DNA from: an uncultured Prevotellaceae bacterium
GTDB lineage: Bacteria; Bacteroidota; Bacteroidia; Bacteroidales; Bacteroidaceae
DNA: 7,244 nt
Direction of reading: 5' to 3'
Assembly (NCBI GenBank): GCA_946644025.1
Contig: CAMPCG010000144.1
Coordinates: forward strand, 1 to 7,244
Made by a program: the position numbers and the translations under genes. Positions 1 through 5,003 of this stretch are shown here, piece by piece. Positions within the stretch are counted from its first letter, which is position 1. Every line of letters starts with the position of its first letter. A model generated the notes under the pieces. It was not told the origin of the DNA. It saw nothing but the letters and a program-made list of their open reading frames with translations, and searched no databases.

Positions 1-787
1 AGGGAGGCAGCCGGTCGAGCCACTCCTCCTTGCCGTAGAGCACGCCGATGCCCGTCGGGCCGTACATCTTGTGGCCGCTGAAGGCGAGGAAGTCGCAGTC
101 CAGCTGCTGCACGTCGAGGGGGATATGGGGTGCGCTCTGTGCTGCGTCGACGAGTACCGGCACTCCGTGTTCGTGGGCCCGCCGGATGATTTCCCTTACG
201 GGGTTGACGGTGCCGAGCACGTTGCTCACGTGTGTGAGGCTGAGGAGCCGTGTGTGCTCGTTGAAGTAGCGGTCGAGCTCGTCGCCCTCGGGCAGAAGTC
301 CGTCGTCGCTGATGGGCAGGTGGCGCACGGCTATCCTGCCGCCGCTTCGCTGCGCCTCGAGCTGCCAGGGCACGATGTTGGAGTGGTGCTCCATGTCGGT
401 GACGAGGATTTCAAGGGGTGAGGGGTGAGGGGTGAGGGGTGAGAGATTACCACTCTCCTGCAGAATCCACTGGCAGAAGGAGGAGGCGACGAGGTTGATG
501 GCCTCGGTCGTTCCCCTGGTGAAGACGATTTCCTCTGTCGTCCGGGCGTTGATGAATCGCCTGACGCTCTCTCGGGCCGCCTCGTGCAGGTCGGTGGCCT
601 GCTGCGAGAGGTAGTGTACGCCCCGGTGTACGTTGGCGTTCACGTTGAGGTATTCCTCGCGCATGGCGTCGAGCACCTGGAGTGGCTTCTGCGTCGTGGC
701 GGCGTTGTCGAGGTACACCAGCGGCCTCCCATACACCTGGCGTGAGAGTATGGGGAAGTCGGCGCGTATCTTTTCTATGTCGTACAT
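1..787 (-). CDS. sufS: Cysteine desulfurase SufS (class V aminotransferase fold), 3' end outside window
   Basis: PLP-dependent cysteine desulfurase that takes sulfur from L-cysteine for Fe-S cluster assembly in the cytoplasm. Reading the minus strand from ATG at 787 gives 262 codons before the left edge; a whole SufS is about 400 residues, so roughly a third is missing. Family signatures seen: YLDNAATTQKP (25-35), NANVHRGVHYLS (50-61), MEHHSNIVPW (132-141), VDAAQS (213-218, with the PLP-binding Asp) and SGHKMYGPTGIG (237-248), with the PLP Schiff-base lysine at K240. The start lies 4 bp after the mlaD stop, and a purine-rich GGAAGG in the mlaD end may help initiation, so the two are probably cotranscribed. 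Oddity: residues 116-125 (SPLTPHPSPL) come from a heptamer tandem repeat and sit just before the conserved MEHH motif, where other SufS proteins have a short turn. NifS/IscS-type alternatives are less likely because the motifs follow the SufS/Csd pattern. Confidence 0.95.
   Translation of the reverse strand, partial: MYDIEKIRADFPILSRQVYGRPLVYLDNAATTQKPLQVLDAMREEYLNVNANVHRGVHYLSQQATDLHEAARESVRRFINARTTEEIVFTRGTTEAINLVASSFCQWILQESGNLSPLTPHPSPLEILVTDMEHHSNIVPWQLEAQRSGGRIAVRHLPISDDGLLPEGDELDRYFNEHTRLLSLTHVSNVLGTVNPVREIIRRAHEHGVPVLVDAAQSAPHIPLDVQQLDCDFLAFSGHKMYGPTGIGVLYGKEEWLDRLPP
415..442. repeat. Four-copy 7-bp tandem repeat inside sufS
   Basis: Plus strand shows GGGGTGA four times without mismatch; the sufS sense strand therefore reads TCACCCC x4. 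The array is translated as a Pro/Ser/Thr/Leu/His loop (about residues 115-125). Since 7 is not a multiple of 3, gain or loss of one unit would shift the sufS frame. The sense-strand orientation has no stop in any frame, whereas the opposite orientation has TGA in all three. Confidence 0.95.
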
Positions 788-791
788 GGGG

Positions 792-1694
792 CTACTTGTC
801 TTTCCTTCCGAAGATTGAGAAGTGTACGTATCGCTTGGGGTGCTGTCGCAGGTCGATGAGCAGCGAGTCGGCGCTGTTCATCGTGGCGTTGAGGTTGCGG
901 TATAGTCCTGTGTCGTGCAAGAGCAGTCCGAGCGTTCCCTCCCGGCTGTTCATGGCGGCAGTGGTCTGCTCGAGGTTGGCCATGGTGTTGTCCACCCGCT
1001 GCATGGTCTGGGGCAGGTTGATGTCGTTGAACTGCCGTGTCAGCCCGTTGGTGTTTTCAAGCATGGTGTCTACCTTCACCAGCATCTGAGGCACCTGATG
1101 GTTGAGCTGTGCTGCGAGCTGGTTGAGCTGCTGGGTGGTGGTGGTGAGGTTGCCGGTGATGTTCTCCACGTTTCCGAGCGACTTGCGTATGGCGGGGTCC
1201 TGCAGCAGTGCGTTGACCGATGCGAGTATGGAGTCGAGCTTTGGCAGCATCTTCTCTATCTGCGGCACCATGTTGCCGGCCTTTTCCATGAGACCCTGCT
1301 GTGCTCCTCCCTGTATGGTGTCTCCGCTGCTGAGCAGTCCGAGGGCGGCTTCGCCGAATCGCAGCTCCAGCTTGACGTTGCCCAACAGGTCGCTGGTTAT
1401 TTCGGCGCGTGTGCCCTGTGGCAGCTTCATCTTCTTGTCCAGGCCGATGGTTGCCACGACGTTGTCGGGGTGTGCGTAGTCGTAGGCGATGTTCTCTACC
1501 ACTCCCACCCGGTAGCCGTTGGCGTAGACGGGGCTGGAGACCGATAGTCCGCTGACGTCGGTGAAGTGTGCATAGAAGTTATTGTCTGAGGAGAACATGG
1601 TGAGGCCCTTGAGGAACTGCATCCCGAAGTAGAGGATGACGATGGCTACCAGGGCCACCAGGGCTATTTTCACTTCTTTGGCGATGGGTTTCAT
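792..1694 (-). CDS. mlaD: MCE/MlaD-family lipid transport protein
   Basis: Probable substrate-binding subunit of an MCE (Mla-type) transporter that moves phospholipids between inner and outer membranes. The 300-residue product has a short cytoplasmic N-terminus, one hydrophobic membrane anchor (about 9-24, IALVALVAIVILYFGM) and an MCE domain (about 38-115) with the family pattern YAHFTDVSGLSVSSPVYANG, then GYRVGVVENI, and later LPQGTRAEITSDLLGNVKLEL. A long helical, Gln/Asn/Leu-rich region follows (about 135-275), likely coiled coil, and the tail is rich in aromatic and basic residues (LRQHPKRYVHFSIFGRK). Single-anchor MCE proteins with a long helical tail are usual for Gram-negative bacteria. 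It starts 64 bp after the amidase stop and ends 4 bp before sufS. No ATPase or permease partner (MlaE/MlaF) is visible here, so the partners must be encoded elsewhere. A heptamer array lies just before its start codon. Confidence 0.9.
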   Translation of the reverse strand: MKPIAKEVKIALVALVAIVILYFGMQFLKGLTMFSSDNNFYAHFTDVSGLSVSSPVYANGYRVGVVENIAYDYAHPDNVVATIGLDKKMKLPQGTRAEITSDLLGNVKLELRFGEAALGLLSSGDTIQGGAQQGLMEKAGNMVPQIEKMLPKLDSILASVNALLQDPAIRKSLGNVENITGNLTTTTQQLNQLAAQLNHQVPQMLVKVDTMLENTNGLTRQFNDINLPQTMQRVDNTMANLEQTTAAMNSREGTLGLLLHDTGLYRNLNATMNSADSLLIDLRQHPKRYVHFSIFGRKDK

Positions 1695-1701
1695 TTTAAG
1701 C

Positions 1702-1722
1702 GAGAAATGAGAAATGAGAAAT
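1702..1722. repeat. Three-copy 7-bp tandem repeat before mlaD
   Basis: Plus strand shows GAGAAAT three times exactly; the minus (mRNA) strand reads ATTTCTC x3, directly followed by a few bases and the mlaD ATG at 1694. It occupies a third of the 64-bp gap between amidase and mlaD, so it forms the AT-rich leader of mlaD. No Shine-Dalgarno sequence is seen there, which is normal for Bacteroidota. Confidence 0.9.
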
Positions 1723-1758
1723 ATGATTAGTTATAAACCAGTGGGGGTATCGGACTGA

Positions 1759-2988
1759 TTATTTTGACCTTTGTGCTTCCGCGATGGCTTCGTCGAGGTC
1801 CATTCTCTTTCCGTCGCGGAAGGCGGCTATGAAGGCCTGCGGGAACTTCTTGGCCACTTCGCGTCTGAGCCGGCGTATCTCGTTGTAGTTGGGCGTTTCG
1901 CCGACGGTGTATTTCCACAGTGCGCCGTCCTTGTAGCAGTCAGCGTCGGCGATGCCCTTGAGGCGCGAGTCGGTGGCCTTCAGCTTGCGGTCGCTGGTGA
2001 GGAACTGCACCTTGAAGATGGGGGCAGCAGACCCTCCCGAGGGGAGGGAGGCCTGGTCAGACTTAGAGGCGGCAGAACTATCCGAACTCCCCTCCCCTTG
2101 GGAGGGGTTGGGGGTGGGTTTTTCCCCTTGGGAGGGGTCGGGGGTGGGTTTTTCCCTTTGGGAGGGGTCGGGGGAGGGTCTGCCTTTCTCATTCTTATAC
2201 TCCACGAAGGCTTGGTAGATGCCTCTTCCCAGGTCGTCCACGCTGCCCTTGTTGTTGAGGTAGGCCTCTTCCGACGGCGTGGTGATGTAACCCAGCTCTA
2301 TGAGGCAGGCGGGCATGGACGTCTCGCGCAGCACGAGGAAGGCGTCCTGCTTCACGCCCTTGTCGGGACGTCGGGCAGTGCGGCAGACGTTCTTCTGTAT
2401 CTTCTTGGCCAGGTTGACGCTTTCGAGCATGTTGGCGTCGTTAATCATCTCGAAGATGATGTAGCTCTCGGGCGAGCGGGGGTCGAATCCGGCGTAGTGC
2501 TGCTGGAAGTTGTCCTCTATGAGCACGACGTCGTTCTCGCGCATGGCGGCCGAGAGCTTCTCGTCGCTGCGGCGCATTCCCATGGTGTAGGTCTCGAGTC
2601 CCGTGAGAGGCCTCTTGCCTGCAATGGCGTTGGTGTGTATGCTGATGAACACGTCGGCCTTGTTGCGGTTGGCTATGGCAGCCCGTTCGTGCAGGGGTAT
2701 GAAGACGTCGGTCTTGCGGGTGTATATCACCTTCACGTCGGGGCAGTTCTGCTCCACGTATCGTCCGAAGGCCAGCGCCACGTTGAGGTTGATGTTCTTC
2801 TCCTTTGAGTATTTTCCCAGTGCTCCCGCGTCCTTGCCGCCATGCCCGGCGTCGATGACGAGGGTGTACTTATGCCGCTCGGCAGCCATCATGCTGGTGG
2901 GTGCCATCTGGCAGGTGACAAGTGCCGCCAGCACTATCGTCAAGCTTCTCCATAAGCCCTTCAATCTAATATTCGCTATTCTATACAT
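1759..2988 (-). CDS. Secreted N-acetylmuramoyl-L-alanine amidase (Amidase_3) with C-terminal SPOR-like domain
   Basis: Zinc amidase that cleaves the bond between MurNAc and the stem peptide; expected in the periplasm and involved in cell separation or wall turnover. The product from ATG 2988 has 409 residues. An N-terminal basic and hydrophobic signal peptide (about 1-36, ending SMMAA) precedes the catalytic domain (about 41-265), which contains VIDAGHGGKDAG (H49), SKEKNINL (E63), ISIHTNA (H118) and CLIELGYIT (E231), the expected zinc and catalytic residues. A linker (about 268-322) is built from repeats. The C-terminal domain (about 323-395, FKVQFLTSDRKLK to FPQAFIAAF) resembles the SPOR-like peptidoglycan-binding domain of Bacteroidota amidases. 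A GTG at 3012 would add eight residues, but it lies inside a tandem repeat and would place charged residues before the signal peptide, so 2988 is preferred. It begins 27 bp after the folB stop. Confidence 0.93.
   Translation of the reverse strand: MYRIANIRLKGLWRSLTIVLAALVTCQMAPTSMMAAERHKYTLVIDAGHGGKDAGALGKYSKEKNINLNVALAFGRYVEQNCPDVKVIYTRKTDVFIPLHERAAIANRNKADVFISIHTNAIAGKRPLTGLETYTMGMRRSDEKLSAAMRENDVVLIEDNFQQHYAGFDPRSPESYIIFEMINDANMLESVNLAKKIQKNVCRTARRPDKGVKQDAFLVLRETSMPACLIELGYITTPSEEAYLNNKGSVDDLGRGIYQAFVEYKNEKGRPSPDPSQREKPTPDPSQGEKPTPNPSQGEGSSDSSAASKSDQASLPSGGSAAPIFKVQFLTSDRKLKATDSRLKGIADADCYKDGALWKYTVGETPNYNEIRRLRREVAKKFPQAFIAAFRDGKRMDLDEAIAEAQRSK
2032..2048. repeat. Short GC-rich palindrome in the amidase linker
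   Basis: CCCTCCC at 2032-2038 pairs with GGGAGGG at 2042-2048 around a 3-base loop. It encodes the SLPSGG stretch (residues 314-319) between the amidase and SPOR-like domains. It shares the CCTCCC/GGGAGG core with the 30-bp repeats a few dozen bases away and is probably the same repeat family. Confidence 0.8.
2089..2178. repeat. Three tandem 30-bp GC-rich repeats encoding PTPxPSQGEx in the amidase
   Basis: Three adjacent 30-bp units (2149-2178, 2119-2148, 2089-2118) encode PSPDPSQREK, PTPDPSQGEK and PTPNPSQGEG at residues 271-300. Each unit carries a TTGGGAGGGG core preceded by a C-run. At the downstream end (2089-2107) the DNA forms a perfect inverted repeat, CCCCTCCC, CTT, GGGAGGGG. Because the unit is 10 codons long, changes in copy number keep the frame and only lengthen or shorten the linker between catalytic and SPOR-like domains. 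The units differ at few positions, which suggests recent duplication. Confidence 0.92.
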
Positions 2989-3000
2989 CTTTTCTCGCTC

Positions 3001-3035
3001 ATCACTTATCACTTATCATTTATCACTTATCACTT
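3001..3035. repeat. Five-copy 7-bp tandem repeat at the folB end / amidase leader
   Basis: Plus strand reads ATCACTT, ATCACTT, ATCATTT, ATCACTT, ATCACTT (one C-to-T variant in the middle unit). On the minus strand this is AAGTGAT-type repeat. It encodes the last residues of FolB (EVISDK) and its TGA stop (3016-3018), then continues as leader for the amidase gene. In this orientation the array has stop codons in every frame. Confidence 0.93.
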
Positions 3036-3396
3036 CCACCTCCACGCCTGCGCCCTTGCAGCTGGCGCCCATGGGCGGGTTCTCCTTGACGAGGGTCACC
3101 TTGACGGCCTCCACGCCCTGAAACTCGCCGATTACGGCCCGCGCTATGCGCCCGGCCACGTGCTCCAGCAGCTGTGAGGGCTGGCCCATCTCGCGCTTCA
3201 CCACCTGCAGCAGGTCGGCATAGCTCAGGGTGTCGGCTACGCAGTCGGTCTCCATAGCCCTCTCAATATTATAATGTACGCGAAGACTCACCGTGAACCA
3301 TGCCCCCACCCGCCGCTCCTGCTCCGCCACGCCGTGGAAGGCATAGAGGCGCACACCGTCGAGGAATATGGTGCTACTACTGGTCGTCATCGCCAT
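3016..3396 (-). CDS. folB: Dihydroneopterin aldolase FolB
   Basis: Converts 7,8-dihydroneopterin to 6-hydroxymethyl-7,8-dihydropterin and glycolaldehyde in folate synthesis; cytoplasmic homo-octamer in the family. The 126-residue product has the usual FolB length and order of motifs: LDGVRLYAFHGVAEQERRVG (12-31, with the conserved glutamates after FHG), LSYADLLQVV (57-66), LLEHVAGRIA (77-86, pterin-binding Glu E78) and VKVTLVKENPPM (98-109, the likely catalytic lysine K104). The annotated ATG (3396) lies inside the end of the PIN gene, overlapping it by 20 bp; a second ATG at 3390 (MTTSSST) is equally plausible. The last six residues and the stop are supplied by a heptamer repeat, so the native C-terminus may have been altered. 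No other folate gene is nearby. Confidence 0.93.
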   Translation of the reverse strand: MAMTTSSSTIFLDGVRLYAFHGVAEQERRVGAWFTVSLRVHYNIERAMETDCVADTLSYADLLQVVKREMGQPSQLLEHVAGRIARAVIGEFQGVEAVKVTLVKENPPMGASCKGAGVEVEVISDK

Positions 3397-3844
3397 ACGT
3401 GGTTTCCAATTCGTCCTGATGCTCTTCTTCCCATATATCCAAGAAATCGTTTGGCTCCATCACAGGAATACGGGATTTTGAGAAATCACCTACATTACGC
3501 GTCACTATGACATCGGATGAGAAAGCTAAAGCAGAATTATACTGCATCCCGTCTTCGAAATCTTCGAAATGAGAAAGTGTAGACTTCTTTATGGTTTCTT
3601 CATCTATGGTTGTTATCTGGCAAATTTCAATAAACCTCTTAAATTCACTGACTATCCTCGAACTTGGCCATTTTTGACGTTGTGAGAGGATGAAGTCAGC
3701 CGTAGCAAAGCTTAGCGCAGACACCTGCAACCTTATTCTGTCTTGAATACCAAGACTTACGATTAAGGCTGCCGGTTCATAGAATTCTCCTCTATGAGCA
3801 AGGAAATCTATGAAAATATTTGTGTCAAGAAAAACATTCTTCAT
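3377..3844 (-). CDS. PIN-domain protein, probable VapC-type toxin ribonuclease
   Basis: Likely Mg-dependent RNase toxin of a type II toxin-antitoxin pair. The 155-residue product starts with the PIN signature VFLDTNIFIDFLAHR (D7, D13) and continues with the SALSFATADFIL helix, then DFEDGMQYNSAL (D98, the conserved acidic residue before the AL helix) and DVIVTRNVGDF (D120), ending in a strand and helix typical of the fold (IPVMEPNDFLDIW). The four acidic positions expected for catalysis are present, so it looks intact. About 17 acidic residues after FLDIW form an extra tail that overlaps the folB start. Its ATG overlaps the TGA of the upstream gene (ATGA), the usual translational coupling of antitoxin and toxin. 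The region is AT-rich compared with folB. Which VapC subfamily it belongs to and what RNA it cuts cannot be told. Confidence 0.87.
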   Translation of the reverse strand: MKNVFLDTNIFIDFLAHRGEFYEPAALIVSLGIQDRIRLQVSALSFATADFILSQRQKWPSSRIVSEFKRFIEICQITTIDEETIKKSTLSHFEDFEDGMQYNSALAFSSDVIVTRNVGDFSKSRIPVMEPNDFLDIWEEEHQDELETTYGDDDQ

Positions 3845-4110
3845 CTATATTTCTCACATAAATAGTCTGCGTATGCTTTCTTCTCGTCAAAGTCCTTTGG
3901 AATACTTGCTCCTTTGAACATTTCTTTCACACGTGGGTCTATTTGCAATTTTCGAGTTTTCCTAACCGGAGTTTCTACGCTGACTGCCGCTGTCTCCGAC
4001 CTTACTTCCTCATACAGATGATCGGCCAGCCACTGTTTGTTGCTGGCGGAAAGAGCCATTGAGTGAATGAGGCTGAGCAGGTTGTCCATTAGAATTGTCG
4101 TATTCATCAT
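3841..4110 (-). CDS. Small antitoxin-like protein paired with PIN toxin
   Basis: An 89-residue protein, probably the antitoxin that binds and neutralises the PIN protein and represses the pair. This is inferred mainly from position: it is immediately upstream, small, and overlaps the toxin ATG by 4 bp. The N-terminal part (about 10-40, LLSLIHSMALSASNKQWLADHLYEEV) looks helical and may be the DNA-binding or dimerisation part; the C-terminal half is charged (RKTRKLQIDPRVKEMF, then PKDFDEKKAYADYL), as expected of a toxin-wrapping tail. No standard RHH, AbrB or Phd motif could be recognised with confidence. Two adjacent ATGs (4110 and 4107) are both well placed after the AGGAGG; the first is given. 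It lies 41 bp after the ribonucleotide-reductase-like gene. Confidence 0.78.
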   Translation of the reverse strand: MMNTTILMDNLLSLIHSMALSASNKQWLADHLYEEVRSETAAVSVETPVRKTRKLQIDPRVKEMFKGASIPKDFDEKKAYADYLCEKYR

Positions 4111-4116
4111 TGTATT

Positions 4117-4122
4117 CCTCCT
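4117..4122 (-). promoter_or_regulatory. Strong Shine-Dalgarno site before the antitoxin gene
   Basis: Minus strand reads AAAGGAGGAAT, with AGGAGG 6 nt before ATG 4110 and 9 nt before ATG 4107. A near-consensus site is noteworthy in Bacteroidota, where most genes lack one; no other gene in this window shows an equal match. Confidence 0.8.
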
Positions 4123-4151
4123 TTATGTTATACATCCACACAGTCCGTAGC

Positions 4152-4823
4152 CTACTGCTCCTCGTCTGCGTCGGCACTTCCGGGTATGTATTTCTTCAGT
4201 GCCCGCTCCACGCCGTTCTTCCACGTGTTGATACTCTCGTGGCTGAGCTGCAGCGAGGCGACGAGCTTGATGACGTTCTCTATGGGCATACGGTAGCGCA
4301 GCACGCCCGAGATGAGCTTGGCATAGTTCCAGTACTCGGGGTTGAACTTCTCCGAGAGTCCCTCTACGGTGATTTTATATCCGCGCGTGTTGGTGAACTG
4401 GAAGTCGTATCGCTTTGTGCCGTCGGGGCCTGTCTGCTTGATGATTTTCCCCTTCGTGACCGACTTGGGCAGCACGATGCCCTCGTCGTCGTCCTGCAGC
4501 CCGGTGAATATCTCGTAGGGGTAGCCGTCGAGCAGCCCCACGAGTGCCACCCACTTCTCCTTGTTGTTCTGGAAGCGCACCACGTCGCACTCCAGCTCCT
4601 GGGGCCTCACCTCGGTCACCCGCGGGCCTGTGCTCACGCTGACGCCGTGGGTGCGGGCCAGCTCCTTCAGGTGGGCCGATAGCCGCGCTATCTGACCCCT
4701 GGTGGCAGCGTCGCTCTCGCCCTGCTCCATGGCCAGCAGCTCGTCGATGAGCTGCTCCTCGCCGCCGCAGGCCACGACGATGGTCTTCAGCGTGCTGTCG
4801 GTATTACTGCTGTTTAAGTCCAT
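4152..4823 (-). CDS. Stand-alone homologue of the class II ribonucleotide reductase (NrdJ) C-terminal region, TSCPD-like
   Basis: The 223-residue product matches, from memory, the C-terminal segment of Bacteroidota adenosylcobalamin-dependent ribonucleoside-diphosphate reductase: ELECDVVRFQNNKEKWVALV (76-95), GYPYEIFTGL (100-109), GIVLPKSVTKGKII (115-128), RYDFQFTNTRGYK (138-150), LSEKFNPEYWNYAKLISGVL (156-175) and SINTWKNGVERALKKYIP (197-214). What is missing is the catalytic barrel, which should lie upstream but does not, because a divergent protease gene starts 180 bp away, and the cysteine-rich zinc-ribbon tail usual after this segment. Residues 1-70 are an unrelated-looking, partly helical lead (Asp/Glu/Ala/Leu rich). 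It has its own start codon and promoter-like sequence, so it looks like a genuine small gene, perhaps a regulatory or accessory paralogue, rather than decay. A remnant of a rearranged nrdJ remains possible. First gene of the minus-strand operon. Confidence 0.68.
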   Translation of the reverse strand: MDLNSSNTDSTLKTIVVACGGEEQLIDELLAMEQGESDAATRGQIARLSAHLKELARTHGVSVSTGPRVTEVRPQELECDVVRFQNNKEKWVALVGLLDGYPYEIFTGLQDDDEGIVLPKSVTKGKIIKQTGPDGTKRYDFQFTNTRGYKITVEGLSEKFNPEYWNYAKLISGVLRYRMPIENVIKLVASLQLSHESINTWKNGVERALKKYIPGSADADEEQ

Positions 4824-4831
4824 AGCGTTAT

Positions 4832-4852
4832 GCGAAATACGAAACGAGAAAT
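4832..4852. repeat. Degenerate 7-bp repeats in the leader of the first minus-strand gene
   Basis: Three imperfect units on the plus strand, GCGAAAT, ACGAAAC, GAGAAAT, lie 9 bp before the ATG at 4823. The last unit equals the GAGAAAT unit found before mlaD. Similarity is weak and might be chance. Confidence 0.45.
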
Positions 4853-4869
4853 GATAATATAATTCGCGG

Positions 4870-4901
4870 CAAAATTAGCTAAAAAAGGTCAAACAGCCAA
4901 G
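4870..4901 (-). promoter_or_regulatory. Probable Bacteroidota-type promoter for the minus-strand operon
   Basis: Minus strand has TAATTTTG (4877-4870), a full match to the TAnnTTTG -7 box. About 20 nt upstream is CTTG (4901-4898), a weak match to the TTTG -33 box. Transcription would begin near 4863, giving a leader of about 40 nt before ATG 4823. Confidence 0.6.
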
Positions 4902-4920
4902 TCTTTTACCAATTTTCTTC

Positions 4921-4950
4921 CCAAATCGGACGTTTTATTTGGCCATTTGG
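4921..4950. promoter_or_regulatory. Inverted and direct ATTTGG repeats over the protease promoter
   Basis: CCAAAT (4921-4926) is the inverted partner of ATTTGG (4937-4942), and ATTTGG recurs at 4945-4950. The elements overlap the -33 box of the plus-strand promoter. This could be an operator for a dimeric regulator or chance in AT-rich DNA. Confidence 0.35.
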
Positions 4951-4969
4951 AAAAAACAGCATACCTTTG
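4938..4969 (+). promoter_or_regulatory. Bacteroidota-type promoter of the M6 protease gene
   Basis: TTTG at 4938-4941 is followed after 20 nt by TACCTTTG at 4962-4969, matching the Bacteroidota housekeeping pattern. A start near 4976 leaves an AT-rich leader of about 28 nt with no Shine-Dalgarno before ATG 5004. Confidence 0.75.
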
Positions 4970-5003
4970 CACCCTAAAACCCCTAATAATTCAAAAGTTA
5001 TCA

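Noticed and set aside
915..1547. Plus-strand open frame of 210 codons opposite mlaD
   Set aside because: Antisense to the MCE domain and helical region; composition typical of a shadow frame.
2089..2107. Intrinsic terminator from the GC-rich hairpin
   Set aside because: It lies in the middle of the amidase coding sequence, and on the minus strand it is not followed by a U-run; the T-run at 2119-2123 belongs to the repeat unit and is on the plus strand.
2089..2178. CRISPR-like array from the 30-bp repeats
   Set aside because: The units are directly adjacent with no spacers and are in-frame codons of the amidase linker.
1771..2808. Long plus-strand open frame (345 codons) opposite the amidase gene
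   Set aside because: Its product is Val/Gly/Leu-rich without recognisable domains, and the minus strand encodes a complete amidase with all catalytic motifs; it is an antisense shadow in GC-rich DNA.
2989..3012. Longer amidase start at GTG 3012
   Set aside because: The codon lies in the heptamer array and would add charged residues before the signal peptide; ATG 2988 gives a normal signal peptide.
4111..4151. Separate promoter for the toxin-antitoxin pair
   Set aside because: The AT-rich gap has no TAnnTTTG match; only the Shine-Dalgarno site is convincing.
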